Shown: positions 25,201 to 34,194, counted from the stretch's first letter. The stretch: DNA of 64,000 nucleotides from CATQGW01 sp965242565 (GCA_965242565.1 OZ251457.1:1116001-1180000), one strand, 5' to 3'. The notes: a model not told the origin generated them from the letters alone. Translations and numbers: made by a program.

Positions 25201-25542
25201 TCACATGGGGAGGGCGCTGCGGGGGTTGCCGCCGAGGGCGAGGATGCCGTAGGAGCTGACGCCGCCGATGGCGACGATGCCGACGGCGTTCACGCCGCCG
25301 ATGGCGACGAGGCCCACTGCGTTGATGCCGCCGATGGCGATCAGGCCGACGGCGTTGATGCCGCCCAAGGAGATGATGCCGAGGGCGCTGGCGAGCGCGA
25401 AGACGACGCCGCCGATCGCGTTCCAGAAGGCGACGGCGACGACGCCGATCGCGGTGTCGCTGGCGAAGGCGGCGATGCCGATGGCGTGCTTGCCAGTGGC
25501 GACGGTGCCGGTGACGAAGGCTCCGGCGATTCGCTCGAACAT
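25201..25542 (-). CDS. Small hydrophobic undecapeptide-repeat protein
   Basis: 113 aa. From residue 21 to 108 the protein is eight consecutive 11-residue units of the form [IVL]-G-[IVL]-[IVA]-[AS]-[IVLF]-x-x-x-[NS]-[AS], for example VGLIAIGGINA and VGLVAIGGVNA. GGAGG lies 7 nt before the ATG. The regular Gly and hydrophobic spacing suggests either a beta-solenoid or a membrane-embedded assembly. I do not recognise a characterised family. It stands alone between the ImmA gene and the repeat region. Confidence 0.7.
   Translation of the reverse strand: MFERIAGAFVTGTVATGKHAIGIAAFASDTAIGVVAVAFWNAIGGVVFALASALGIISLGGINAVGLIAIGGINAVGLVAIGGVNAVGIVAIGGVSSYGILALGGNPRSALPM
25219..25482 (-). repeat. Eight in-frame 33-bp repeats coding 11-aa units
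   Basis: The coding repeat underlying the protein above. DNA copies in the 3' half (GCCGCCGATGGCGA on the plus strand) are nearly identical, and those in the 5' half are diverged. Confidence 0.7.
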
Positions 25543-25644
25543 GGTTTGATCCTCCAGTTGCCGCCACAGGGCCGAATGTCGGTGCGGTGCGTTCGCGCAG
25601 GCTAGGGCGTGTTCACGCTTGCGTCATTCCAACCGCTCCTTTCC

Positions 25645-25790
25645 GTCATTCCCGCGAAAGCGGGAACACACAGCGGTGGGCGTGCGACAAGATGTCGAGG
25701 CCTGCTGCAAACGTGCGTCAGCGAGTCGCTCGGCCCTCTTGTGCTTCTTCGGAGATTGGGCTTGGATTCCCGCTCGGGGGCGGGAATGAC
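25645..25790. repeat. REP doublet (REPIN/MITE-like), about 146 bp
   Basis: Left end GTCATTCCCGCGAAAGCGGG and right end in inverted orientation (ATTCCCGCTCGGGGGCGGGA then ATGAC) bound about 100 bp of non-coding sequence. A similar composite with related interior (CTGCAAACG, TTGGGYTTGGATTCC) lies at 59784-59930. It looks like a small non-autonomous mobile palindromic element. Confidence 0.6.
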
Positions 25791-26066
25791 GGAAAGGAGC
25801 GGCGGGAATGACCGAATGCTGCGGGGTGTCGCCGGGGCGGTCGGGGCGGGAATGACGGAAAGGAGCGGCGGGAATGACGGAAAGGAGCGGCGGGAATGAC
25901 GGAAAGGAGCGGCGGGAATGACGGGAAGGAGCGGCGGGAATGACGGAAAGGAGCGGCGGGAATGACGGAAAGGAGCGGCGGGAATGACGGAAAGGAGCGG
26001 CGGGAATGACGGGAAGGAGCGGCTGGAATGACGGGAAGGAGCGGTTGGAATGACGGGAAGGAGCGG
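25781..26066. repeat. 13-unit, 22-bp tandem array
   Basis: Exactly 13 x 22 bp. The consensus unit CGGGAATGACGGAAAGGAGC plus GG starts at 25781, is degenerate at 25803-25846, then runs uninterrupted from 25847 to 26066. The unit is a REP end plus AAGGAGCGG. There are no spacers, so it is not a CRISPR. It fills the 25543-26072 gap together with the REP doublet. Confidence 0.85.
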
Positions 26067-26072
26067 CGCGGT

Positions 26073-27662
26073 TTAGTTCACGCGCTTTTCGACGCCTTGC
26101 CAGTAGGCCTCGCGGAGTTCGAACTTTTTGAGCTTGCCGGTGGCGGTGCGGGGGAGTTCTTCGACGAACTCGATGCGGCGGGGAGTTTTGAAGTGGGCCA
26201 TCTGCTCGCGGCAGTGGACGACGATCTCCTCGGTGGTGACCGTCACGCCCTCGCGAGGGACGATCAGGGCGAGCGGGGTTTCGCCCCACTGCTCGGAGGG
26301 GACGCCGATCACGGCGGCTTCGAGCACGGCGGGGTGCTGGTAGAGCACATCTTCGACCTCGATCGAGGAGATGTTTTCGCCGCCGGAGATGATCACGTCC
26401 TTGGCGCGGTCGACGATGTTGATGTAGCCCTCGGCGTTGACGGTGGCCATGTCGCCGGTGTGGAACCAGCCGTCGACGATGACCTTGTCGGTCTCTTCCT
26501 GCTGCCGCCAGTAGCCCTGTAGGACGACGTTGGAGCGGGCGACGATCTCGCCGATCGACTCGTCGTCCCACTCGACCTCGTCGCCGTCCTCGTCGACGAC
26601 TTTGACGTCGACGCCGATCACGTCGTGTCCGGCGCGGACCTTGTTGCGGAAGTAGGCGGGCGTGCCGGGCTCCACGTGCGGCTTGGGCTGGGCGAGGGTG
26701 AGGATTGGCGAGGTTTCGGTGAGGCCGTAGATCTGGATGAACTCCCAGCCGAGTTCGTTTTCGAGGCGCTCAATAAAGGCCTGGGGCGGAGGCGCGCCGG
26801 CGACGGTGAAGCGGGGGCGGGTGGTGATTTGGAACTCGTCCTTGCGCTCGAACTCGAGGATGCGGGCGAGCACGGCGGGGGCCATGCAGGCGAAGGTGCA
26901 GCGCTCGTCCTGGATCAGGCGGTAGATGTCGTCGGCTTCGGGCGCGCGCAGCACGACGTGCTTGCCGCCCATCGCGGTGATCGCGTAGACGCCGCCCCAG
27001 CCGTTGGCGTGGAACATGGGCAGCGTCCAGAGCTCGGCATCGGCGGGCTGGATGCGGAGGTGGGCGATGAAGTTGTAGGCGTTGATGTAGGCGTTGCGGT
27101 GGGTGATCATCACGCCCTTGGGGCGGGCGGTGGTGCCGGAGGTGTAGTTGATGCTGAGCAAGTCGGTCTCGGCGAGGCCGGGATCGGCCGGTGCTGAGGT
27201 TGGGTGTCCGCCGATCCACTCTTCGTAGTCGGTCCAGCCGGGATTGATCGGGGCGTCGCCGTAGGGGATGGCGACGAAGTGTTCGACGGAGGGGATCGAG
27301 GCGCGGATCGGGTCGACGAGGTGGGTGAACTCGGCGTCGACGAAGACGACTTTGGCCTCGGAGTGTTGGAGGATGTATTCGAAGTCGGAGGGGATCAGGC
27401 GGTAGTTGATCGGGACGATCACGGCACCGATGGCGGCGGTGGCGTAGAAGGTTTCGAGGAACTGGTGGCTGTTGGGGGCGATGATCGCGACGCGGTCGCC
27501 CTTGCCGAGGCCCATCGCGGCGAGCGCGTTGGCCTGTTGGTTGACGCGCTCGCCGAACTCGCGCCAGGTGAGACGGAGCTCGCCGTCGACGACGGCTTCG
27601 GAGTCGGTGAAGAGCTTGGTCGCGCGGCGCAGAAAATCGTTGACGAGCAGCGGGACTTCCAT
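26073..27662 (-). CDS. Acyl-CoA synthetase (AMP-forming ligase)
   Basis: 529 aa of the ANL superfamily. Residues show the P-loop YTSGTTARPKGV, the YGLTET adenine motif, GWFHTGD and the catalytic-lysine motif ATGKLKKFEL at the C-terminus. It activates a carboxylic acid, likely a medium or long fatty acid, to acyl-CoA using ATP in the cytoplasm, feeding the CoA-dependent pathways seen elsewhere in the window. The gene ends only 7 bp from the 22-bp array. GGAGG precedes ATG 27662. Confidence 0.93.
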   Translation of the reverse strand: MEVPLLVNDFLRRATKLFTDSEAVVDGELRLTWREFGERVNQQANALAAMGLGKGDRVAIIAPNSHQFLETFYATAAIGAVIVPINYRLIPSDFEYILQHSEAKVVFVDAEFTHLVDPIRASIPSVEHFVAIPYGDAPINPGWTDYEEWIGGHPTSAPADPGLAETDLLSINYTSGTTARPKGVMITHRNAYINAYNFIAHLRIQPADAELWTLPMFHANGWGGVYAITAMGGKHVVLRAPEADDIYRLIQDERCTFACMAPAVLARILEFERKDEFQITTRPRFTVAGAPPPQAFIERLENELGWEFIQIYGLTETSPILTLAQPKPHVEPGTPAYFRNKVRAGHDVIGVDVKVVDEDGDEVEWDDESIGEIVARSNVVLQGYWRQQEETDKVIVDGWFHTGDMATVNAEGYINIVDRAKDVIISGGENISSIEVEDVLYQHPAVLEAAVIGVPSEQWGETPLALIVPREGVTVTTEEIVVHCREQMAHFKTPRRIEFVEELPRTATGKLKKFELREAYWQGVEKRVN

Positions 27663-27704
27663 GGCGAACCTCCTCGGAACGCCGCCATTATCGCACGGCG
27701 CGGG

Positions 27705-28145
27705 CTATTGGACGGCGACGACGGTCACGTCGCTCTCGGCGGGCGAGCCGCCGGTGAGCACGAGGTGAACGGTGTCGTTGATGTAGATCAGCCGCTCGCC
27801 GAGCTCGATGCTGGCAGAGAGCGTGTACTCGAACCGTTCGTCGATGGCGGCAGGGTCGTACTCCAGGCGGAATGCGAGGGGGAGTGCGTCGGCATCCTCG
27901 ATCACCTGCTGGTCGATCACCTTCCAGGGGGCGTCGGCCAGGCTGGTGTCGGCGAGTGTGACGGTGACGACGGCTCCATCGGACAGCTCGACGGGGCCAT
28001 CCTCCCAGACGACGTTGCCGGTCATCGCGGTGAGCGGGCCGCTCCGGTCATCTTCGCTGGTCTGTTCCTCCGGCTGAGCAGACGACCCGCAGGCCATCGC
28101 CAGCAGCGCCACTGCGAGCAGCCGGGCGATGATCGTCGCGCGCAT
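27705..28145 (-). CDS. YbaY-family lipoprotein
   Basis: 146 aa. The signal peptide ends in LLAMAC, a good lipobox, so it is an exported lipoprotein. The mature part (TGNVVWEDGPVELSDGAVVT, ADTSLADAPWKVI, FRLEYDPAAIDERFEYTL) matches the YbaY/YscW-like lipoprotein domain, a beta-sandwich of unknown role. Divergent from rmuC. Confidence 0.8.
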   Translation of the reverse strand: MRATIIARLLAVALLAMACGSSAQPEEQTSEDDRSGPLTAMTGNVVWEDGPVELSDGAVVTVTLADTSLADAPWKVIDQQVIEDADALPLAFRLEYDPAAIDERFEYTLSASIELGERLIYINDTVHLVLTGGSPAESDVTVVAVQ

Positions 28146-28198
28146 CGGCGTCTCCTTCCAACGGGCTCATCATCGCATAGCCTGAGCGGGGGTGTGCG

Positions 28199-29605
28199 AT
28201 GGAAATTGCGCTGATCATTGTGGCGTTGATCGCGGCTGGGCTGGGTCTGGCGGCCTGGCGGCTGAACGGTCGCGTGGCGGGGCAGGATCCCGGTTTGCGC
28301 CGCGTTGAGGAAGAGCGCGACGAGGCGCGCGGCGCGCTGGGCGAGGCGCAGCGGGAGCTAGCGGCGCGCGATGCGCAGCTGGCGGAGCGGGACGAACGGC
28401 TTGCGGCAGCGGAGCGCGAGCGGGACGAGGCGCGGGATGCGCGGGAGACGGCGCAGCGGGAGCTGGCGGCGCAGCGGGCGCGGGTGGAGGAGATCGAGAA
28501 GGCGCGGGCGGAGCTGGACACGCGCTTCAAGGGGATCGCGGCGGAGGTTGCGAAATCGAGCAATGCGGAGTTTCGCGAGCAGGCGGCGGAGCAGTTCAAG
28601 CGGCAGGCGCAACTGGCCGAGGCGGAGCACGAAACCCGCCGGCAGGCGGTAGACAATCTGGTCAAACCGGTCGGCGAGACGCTGGAGCAGTTGCAGAAGC
28701 GGGTGGGGGAGATCGAGAAGGCGCGCGAGACGGCCTACGTGCGAGTTGAGGAGCTGGTCGGGGCGACCGGCCGCCAGCTGGGGGAGCTGCGAGAGGCGAC
28801 GAGCGGTCTGCGCAGCGCGCTGAGTTCGCCGCAGCAGCGCGGGCGCTGGGGCGAACTGACACTGGAACGGGTGCTGGAGACAGCCGGTATGCGCGAGCAT
28901 GTGGATTACGACCGGCAGCCGCAGACGGCGACGGAGGACGGCGCGGTGCGGCCCGATGCGGTGATTCGGCTGCCGCGAGGGCTGACGGTGCCGGTGGATG
29001 CGAAGACGCCGCTGGAGGCGTACCTGCGGGCGCACGAGGCGAACGACGAGACGGAGCAGCGCGTCGCGCTGGAGCAGCATGCGCGCTCGCTGATGGGGCA
29101 CGCACGCTCGCTGGGAGGCAAGAACTACGCGGAGGCGATCGGCGGGCAGTCGCCTGAGTTCGTGGTGTTGTTCGTGCCGACGGAGACGATTTTGGACGCG
29201 GCGATGGCGGCGCAGCCGAGCATCTGGGAGGACGCCTGGAGTCAGCACCGGGTCCTGATCGCCAGTCCGGGGCTGCTGATCGCGCTATTGCGGACGATCG
29301 GCGTGGCGTGGCAGCAGGAGAGCATCCAGCGCAACGCGCAGGCGATCGCGGACGAGGCGGGGGAGCTGTACAACCGGCTGGCGATCTACACCGACCACAT
29401 CACGCGAATGGGGAAGTCGCTGGAGTCGACGGTGAAGGCGTATAACGACAGCATCGGTTCGTTTCAGTCGCGCGTGCTTCCGCAGGCGCGGCGGATGGAG
29501 GAGCTGGGAGCGGTGGAGGAGTCGCGGCGGATCGGGGAACCGGATCAGGTCGACAACGAGGTCCGCGTGCTGCAAGCGCCGGAAGTGGGGGAGGGTGCGG
29601 AATGA
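28199..29605 (+). CDS. rmuC: DNA recombination protein RmuC
   Basis: 468 aa. The N-terminal membrane helix (IALIIVALIAAGLGLAAW) is followed by a long Arg/Glu/Ala-rich coiled coil (about 35-180) and the RmuC nuclease-like core with GRWGELTLERVLE, PDAVIRLPRG, VDAKTPLEAYLRA, FVVLFVPTE and LIALLRTIGVAW. RmuC limits inversions at short inverted repeats, which is interesting in a repeat-rich genome. It overlaps the DUF3800 gene by ATGA. Confidence 0.93.
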   Translation: MEIALIIVALIAAGLGLAAWRLNGRVAGQDPGLRRVEEERDEARGALGEAQRELAARDAQLAERDERLAAAERERDEARDARETAQRELAAQRARVEEIEKARAELDTRFKGIAAEVAKSSNAEFREQAAEQFKRQAQLAEAEHETRRQAVDNLVKPVGETLEQLQKRVGEIEKARETAYVRVEELVGATGRQLGELREATSGLRSALSSPQQRGRWGELTLERVLETAGMREHVDYDRQPQTATEDGAVRPDAVIRLPRGLTVPVDAKTPLEAYLRAHEANDETEQRVALEQHARSLMGHARSLGGKNYAEAIGGQSPEFVVLFVPTETILDAAMAAQPSIWEDAWSQHRVLIASPGLLIALLRTIGVAWQQESIQRNAQAIADEAGELYNRLAIYTDHITRMGKSLESTVKAYNDSIGSFQSRVLPQARRMEELGAVEESRRIGEPDQVDNEVRVLQAPEVGEGAE

Positions 29606-30357
29606 TGCATCCGGCCCACTTCAGCGATTACATCGTCTACGTGGACGAGAGCGGGAATGCTAGCCTCAAGTCGATCGACCCCGCATTTCCGGTGTTTGCC
29701 CTCGTGTTCTGCATCTTTCGGAAGGAGGCCTATGCCTCGGAGATTGTGCCCGCGATTCAACGGTTCAAATTCGAACACTTTGGTCACGATGCGGTGATCC
29801 TGCATGAGCACGAAATCTACCGGCAGCACACTCCTTTTCGGTTCCTGAAAGAGCCCACACGACGCGCGGTGTTTCTGGCAGAGCTCGACCGCATCGTGCG
29901 GGCCGCGGACTTCACTGTCGTCGCGGCGGTCATCGACAAGGCGAAGCTCGTTCGCCGACACGGCCGCCGTGGCCGTGATCCGTATGAGCTCGCGCTGCTG
30001 TTCTGCATGGAACGCACGCAGGCATTTCTGACCGAGGTCGGCGAGGTCAGGCGCCGCACGCACATTGTCGTGGAGCAGCGCGGGGGCGGCGACGACGCCC
30101 GGCTCGCGCTGGCATTTCGCGGGATCGCCAGCGGAGACAACCATTGGGGCAGCCCTCTGGATCTCGAACTGGTGCTGGCGTCGAAGCGGATCAACTCGGC
30201 TGGATTGCAACTCGCTGACTTGATTGCTCGTCCGATTGCTCGTCACGTCGTCAATCCCGGCCAGCGGAACCGGGCATATGACACTATCTCGACGAAACTG
30301 CGGCGAGGTCCCGACGGCGGCACGGCCGGGTGGGGATTGAAGACATATCCCGAGTAA
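29602..30357 (+). CDS. DUF3800-domain protein
   Basis: 251 aa. Starts YIVYVDESGNASL, the defining YxDESG of DUF3800, and has a later INSAGLQLADLIARPI motif, both part of a predicted RNase H-like fold. Members are often in mobile or defence contexts. Translationally coupled to rmuC by a 4-bp overlap. Codon use is less GC-biased than in rmuC, suggesting later acquisition. Confidence 0.85.
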   Translation: MMHPAHFSDYIVYVDESGNASLKSIDPAFPVFALVFCIFRKEAYASEIVPAIQRFKFEHFGHDAVILHEHEIYRQHTPFRFLKEPTRRAVFLAELDRIVRAADFTVVAAVIDKAKLVRRHGRRGRDPYELALLFCMERTQAFLTEVGEVRRRTHIVVEQRGGGDDARLALAFRGIASGDNHWGSPLDLELVLASKRINSAGLQLADLIARPIARHVVNPGQRNRAYDTISTKLRRGPDGGTAGWGLKTYPE

Positions 30358-30362
30358 ACGAA

Positions 30363-30386
30363 AGGCCTCGTACTACGCCGAGGCCT
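30363..30386 (-). terminator. Intrinsic terminator (minus orientation)
   Basis: AGGCCTCG and CGAGGCCT arms with an 8-nt loop. On the minus strand the hairpin is followed by TTTCGTTT. It lies in the convergent gap 30358-30763, which holds no gene that I can see. Confidence 0.6.
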
Positions 30387-30609
30387 CACGCCGACCGCGA
30401 TCGTGCAGTCTTGAGCGGCGCTCGCTTCGGCGACTGCCGCCCGCCGGGCTGAATTCCCGGCTGGCGCAAGCCTACGCCTCTGCCACTCCTTAATCAAGCG
30501 ATCTGCAAAATGCGGAGATGGACAGCGTCACGATGACGCCGTGGACGCGGCAGCCTATTCACGCTGCCTACTATGGGCTGAAGGTGCTTCCCTGAGAGCA
30601 AACGAAAGA

Positions 30610-30627
30610 CCCCGGCTCGCGCCGGGG
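30610..30627 (-). terminator. Intrinsic terminator (minus orientation)
   Basis: CCCCGGCTCGCGCCGGGG hairpin followed on the minus strand by TCTTTCGTTT. It shares the tail AAACGAAAG with the terminator at 30363. It serves the SDR gene ending at 30764. Confidence 0.6.
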
Positions 30628-30670
30628 GCCAACACCGATCAGGGACATCCCCCGATCCCAAGCTCAGGCC

Positions 30671-30708
30671 GCTGCCTGGCGCGTCCTCCCCGGGACGCGC
30701 CAGGCAGC
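30671..30708. terminator. Perfect 16-bp hairpin
   Basis: Arms 30671-30686 and 30693-30708 are fully complementary around a 6-nt loop (TCCCCG). It lies 56 bp past the SDR stop. No U-run. It is the strongest hairpin in the convergent gap. Confidence 0.5.
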
Positions 30709-30763
30709 TTGCCCGCGCCGACCGGGCACGACGCCCGATCCACTTGTCGCCAAGCTTAGCCCG

Positions 30764-31549
30764 TCAGTCGAACGACTTCAAGGTGCGCGGGCGGACCGCG
30801 CCGTACTTGCGCAGGTCGGCGATGGTCACGATCCGCCCGGTCCAGTCCGGGCCCTGGGCGACCATCCAGAGGCAGGCGTCGGACATGATGATGGGGTCCT
30901 CGAACTCCATCTCCCTGGCGCGCGCGCCCAGCGTGAAGGCGTAGCCCTCGGAGTAGACGGACAGCTCGAGCCGCAGGCAGTTGACCGAGACGCCGGTGCC
31001 GGCGAGGTCGTGCGCCAGCGACTCGCTCATCGCCTCCAGCGCGCGCTTGGTGGTGGTGTAGGAGACGCGACCGAACTCCGGCGAGACGGCTGCGCCGGAG
31101 CCGATGTTGATCACCGCGCCGCCGCCCGACTCGGCCATTCGCGGGCAGATCGCGTGCATCAGGTAGAACGGCGCGTTGACGTTGATGTCCATCGCCAGCC
31201 GCCAGCGGTTGCGCGACCCCTCAAGCGCCTTGCCGGGAGGGGCGACGGCGGCGTTGTTGATCAGCACATCGACCTGCCCGAGCTCACTGTAGGTCGTGTC
31301 CACGATCCGGTCGATGGCGTCGGCCTCCTGCAGGTCCGCGCCGATCGTCACGCAGCGCTGGCCGGCCTCGCGCACCAGCTCGGCCGTCTCGTCCACCGTG
31401 CCGGGCAGTTTCGTGGGCGAATCGGCCGTGGAGCGCGCCACTGCCGCGATGTCGTAGCCGGCCAGCGCGAAATCGACCGCCAGCTGCTTGCCGATGCCCC
31501 GGCTCGCCCCCGTAATCAGCGCAACCTTGTTCGCCGTCGTGTTCGCCAT
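30764..31549 (-). CDS. SDR-family oxidoreductase
   Basis: 261 aa from ATG 31549 with GGAG upstream. TGASRGIG cofactor loop, VLINNAAV (NNAG-like), a catalytic Ser in NIGSGAAVS and YTTTK for Tyr/Lys. The C-terminus (SDACLWMVAQGPDWTGRIVT) is typical of SDRs that form dimers. Divergent from the CaiB pair; substrate unknown. Confidence 0.9.
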   Translation of the reverse strand: MANTTANKVALITGASRGIGKQLAVDFALAGYDIAAVARSTADSPTKLPGTVDETAELVREAGQRCVTIGADLQEADAIDRIVDTTYSELGQVDVLINNAAVAPPGKALEGSRNRWRLAMDINVNAPFYLMHAICPRMAESGGGAVINIGSGAAVSPEFGRVSYTTTKRALEAMSESLAHDLAGTGVSVNCLRLELSVYSEGYAFTLGARAREMEFEDPIIMSDACLWMVAQGPDWTGRIVTIADLRKYGAVRPRTLKSFD

Positions 31550-31688
31550 CGTGCCGTCTCCTCTGCTCTGCGCGCGTTCGGCGCCCGCGAGCGGGCGCGG
31601 GATATGCGGGCAGCATATCCGCGTGGCGCTAAACTGCCGTTCGTGCGCACCCTGCGGGCGATCGGCGGGCGCGCGAGAGGAGGCGGCG

Positions 31689-32954
31689 ATGAGGCGACCG
31701 GGGCGGCGCGGCGCGCTGGGGCGCTTGCGCATCTGCGACTTCACAGGCCAGCTGGCGGGCGCGGGCGCGACCAAATTCATGGCGGCCTTCGGCGCGGAGG
31801 TGATCCGCATCGAAGACCCCTCCAACCACGGGCGCTGGGACATCCTGCGCGGCATGCCGCCCTACGTTGACGAGCGGCGCGGCCCCGAGCTGGGCGGGCC
31901 GTTCAACAACCACAATGTGGAGAAGCTGGGCATCTCGCTGAACATCAAGACCGAGCAGGGGCGCGAGCTGTTTGAGCGGCTGGTCGCGATCTCCGATGTC
32001 GTGAGCGAAAACTTTTCGGCCGGCGTGATGGCCCGCTGGGGCTACGACTACGAGCGGCTGCGCGAAATCCGCGAGGACATCATCTACGTCTCCAACTGCG
32101 GCTTCGGGCACTCCGGGCCCTACAGCATGTACAAGACTTGGGGGCCGATCGTGCAGGCGACCTCGGGGCTGACGATGAGTTCGGCCATCCCCGATCAGCC
32201 GCCGGCCGGCTGGGGCTACTCCTACATGGATCACACCGGCGCGTATTTCATGGCGATGGCGATCATGCTGGCGATCCATCATCGCAACGTGACCGGCGAA
32301 GGGCAGTACGTCGATGTCGCCGCGACGGAGGCGGCGCTGACGCTGAACGGGCCGGTGCTGCTCGACTACACGGTCAACGGGCGTCCGCTGCGCCGCGACG
32401 GCTACCCCGACGCCAATCACAGCCTCTACCCCGCGATGGCGCCGCACAACATCTACGCCGCCGCGCCGATCCCCGGCTCATTCGACGAGGCCTGGCTGGC
32501 AATCGCCTGCCGCAACGACGACGAGTGGGAGGCGATGTCGCGGGTGATCGACGAGGACTGGGCGCGCGAGGAGCGCTGGCGCACGCTCGACGGCCGCATG
32601 GCGAAGCAGGACGAGCTGGACCGATTGGTCGCCGCCTGGTGCCTGCCGCAGGACCCGTTCGAAGCCGCCGAACGGCTCCAGGCCGCCGGCGTGCCCGCCA
32701 CTGCGGTGCAGACGCCGGAACAGCGGATCGACCAGGACCCCAACTCGGCGGAAGCCGGCCTCTGGCCGACGATCCGGCAGCGGGAGATGGGGCGCGTGCG
32801 CGTGGACGGCATCCCCGTCCACATGAGCGAAACCGACTGGGAGATGCGGCGCGGCGCGGCGGTGCTGGGCGAGGACAACGATTATGTGTACGGCGAACTG
32901 CTCGGCCTGAGCGCCGAAGAAATCGCCGGCCTGCACGCCGAGGGGGTGATCTGA
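31689..32954 (+). CDS. CaiB/BaiF (class III) CoA-transferase
   Basis: 421 aa from ATG 31689 with AGGAGG 5 nt upstream. N-terminal RICDFTGQLAGAGATKFMAA and the catalytic region EGQYVDVAATEAAL with the nucleophile Asp present. It would move CoA between carboxylic acids through an aspartyl-CoA thioester. Its stop overlaps the next CaiB start (TGATG), so the two may form a heteromeric enzyme as in BbsEF-type transferases. Confidence 0.9.
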   Translation: MRRPGRRGALGRLRICDFTGQLAGAGATKFMAAFGAEVIRIEDPSNHGRWDILRGMPPYVDERRGPELGGPFNNHNVEKLGISLNIKTEQGRELFERLVAISDVVSENFSAGVMARWGYDYERLREIREDIIYVSNCGFGHSGPYSMYKTWGPIVQATSGLTMSSAIPDQPPAGWGYSYMDHTGAYFMAMAIMLAIHHRNVTGEGQYVDVAATEAALTLNGPVLLDYTVNGRPLRRDGYPDANHSLYPAMAPHNIYAAAPIPGSFDEAWLAIACRNDDEWEAMSRVIDEDWAREERWRTLDGRMAKQDELDRLVAAWCLPQDPFEAAERLQAAGVPATAVQTPEQRIDQDPNSAEAGLWPTIRQREMGRVRVDGIPVHMSETDWEMRRGAAVLGEDNDYVYGELLGLSAEEIAGLHAEGVI

Positions 32955-34183
32955 TGAGCGCGCTGTCCGACCTGCGGGTGATTGAGATCGGCGATCAGCG
33001 CGGCGCCTGGTGCGGCAAGCTGATGGCCGATATGGGCGCGGATGTGATCAAGATCGAGCCGCCCGAGGGCGACGAAAGCCGCGGCTGGGGACCGTTTGTG
33101 GACGACGAGCCCGATCCTGAACGCAGTCTCTGGTTCTGGTACTACAACACCTCCAAGCGCAGCGTCGTGATGGATTTCGACGACGAAGCCAACCGCGAAC
33201 CGTTCGCCCGACTCGTGCGCTCCGCTGATGTCGTGTTCGATACCGACACCTACAAGCCCGTCGAACGCCTGGGGCTGGATTTCGATGAGCTCGTCGCGCC
33301 GAACCCTGGGCTGATCTGGGCCACGATCACCAACTTCGGAATCGGATCATCGCGCGCCGACGAGGCGCACTCCGACCTGACGCTTGCAGCCAACGGCGGC
33401 TTCGCCTGGATGAACGGCTACGACGATCACACGCTGCCGCCGGTGCGAGGCGGCGGTCCGCAGGCCTGGCACACCGGCTCGCACTATGCCTTTATGTCGA
33501 TCCTCACCGCGCTCCTGCACCGCGACGCGACTGGCCTCGGTCAGCACATCGACGTCAACATCAACGCCGCCGTCAATGTGACGACCGAGGCCGGCTCGTA
33601 CTCGTGGTTGGTAGCGCACCAGACGGTGCAGCGGCAGACGGGGCGTCACGCGGGGGTCTCGCCCTCGATGCCCTCGCAAATTCGCTGCCAGGACGGCCGC
33701 TATGTCAACACCGGCATCCCACCGCGCCGCCCCGCCGAGTTCGGCCTGGCGCACGACTGGCTGGAAGAGGAAGGCCTGCTCGACCAGCTGCCCGAAGCAC
33801 CGCTGCTGCTGGTCGGCCGCGAGATGCAGAGCTTCTCGCTGGCCGACATCATGAACAACGAAGAGGCGCAGGCTGTCTTCGGCGCGGGGCGCGCCGCCTT
33901 CGACCTGCTCGCCTCCAACCTGACCGCCTACGAGTTCTTCACCAAGGCGCAGGGCTACGGCTTCCAGGTCGGCATCATCCACAGCCCCGAAGAGGCGCTG
34001 GAGGACCCGCATTTCGTCGCGCGCGGGATGCAGGTCGAGGTGGAGCATCCTGAGCTCAACCGCAGCATCACTTATCCCGGTGCGCCCTACCAGCTGACCA
34101 GGAGCCCCTGGCAAATCTCCCGCCGCCCCCCACTACTCGGTGAACACACCGCCGAGGTGCTGGCCGAACTGGCCGGCAAGTAA
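32954..34183 (+). CDS. CaiB/BaiF (class III) CoA-transferase
   Basis: 409 aa. LRVIEIGDQRGAWCGKLMAD and VIKIEPPEGDESR at the N-terminus, and LGQHIDVNINAAV with the active-site Asp. Overlaps the upstream CaiB by one base. Partner or second specificity of the same transferase; substrate unknown. Confidence 0.9.
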   Translation: MSALSDLRVIEIGDQRGAWCGKLMADMGADVIKIEPPEGDESRGWGPFVDDEPDPERSLWFWYYNTSKRSVVMDFDDEANREPFARLVRSADVVFDTDTYKPVERLGLDFDELVAPNPGLIWATITNFGIGSSRADEAHSDLTLAANGGFAWMNGYDDHTLPPVRGGGPQAWHTGSHYAFMSILTALLHRDATGLGQHIDVNINAAVNVTTEAGSYSWLVAHQTVQRQTGRHAGVSPSMPSQIRCQDGRYVNTGIPPRRPAEFGLAHDWLEEEGLLDQLPEAPLLLVGREMQSFSLADIMNNEEAQAVFGAGRAAFDLLASNLTAYEFFTKAQGYGFQVGIIHSPEEALEDPHFVARGMQVEVEHPELNRSITYPGAPYQLTRSPWQISRRPPLLGEHTAEVLAELAGK

Positions 34184-34194
34184 GGTTGACGAAC

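Noticed and set aside
25781..26066. CRISPR-like appearance of the 22-bp array
   Set aside because: Units are directly adjacent without unique spacers, and the unit is a REP end.
25624..26571. Minus-strand 315-aa frame spanning the 22-bp array
   Set aside because: An out-of-frame reading of the acyl-CoA synthetase 3' end continued through non-coding repeats (HSRRSFPSFPP-type).
30243..30497. 84-aa minus frame in the convergent gap
   Set aside because: Overlaps DUF3800 and a terminator; no ribosome site, no similarity recognised.
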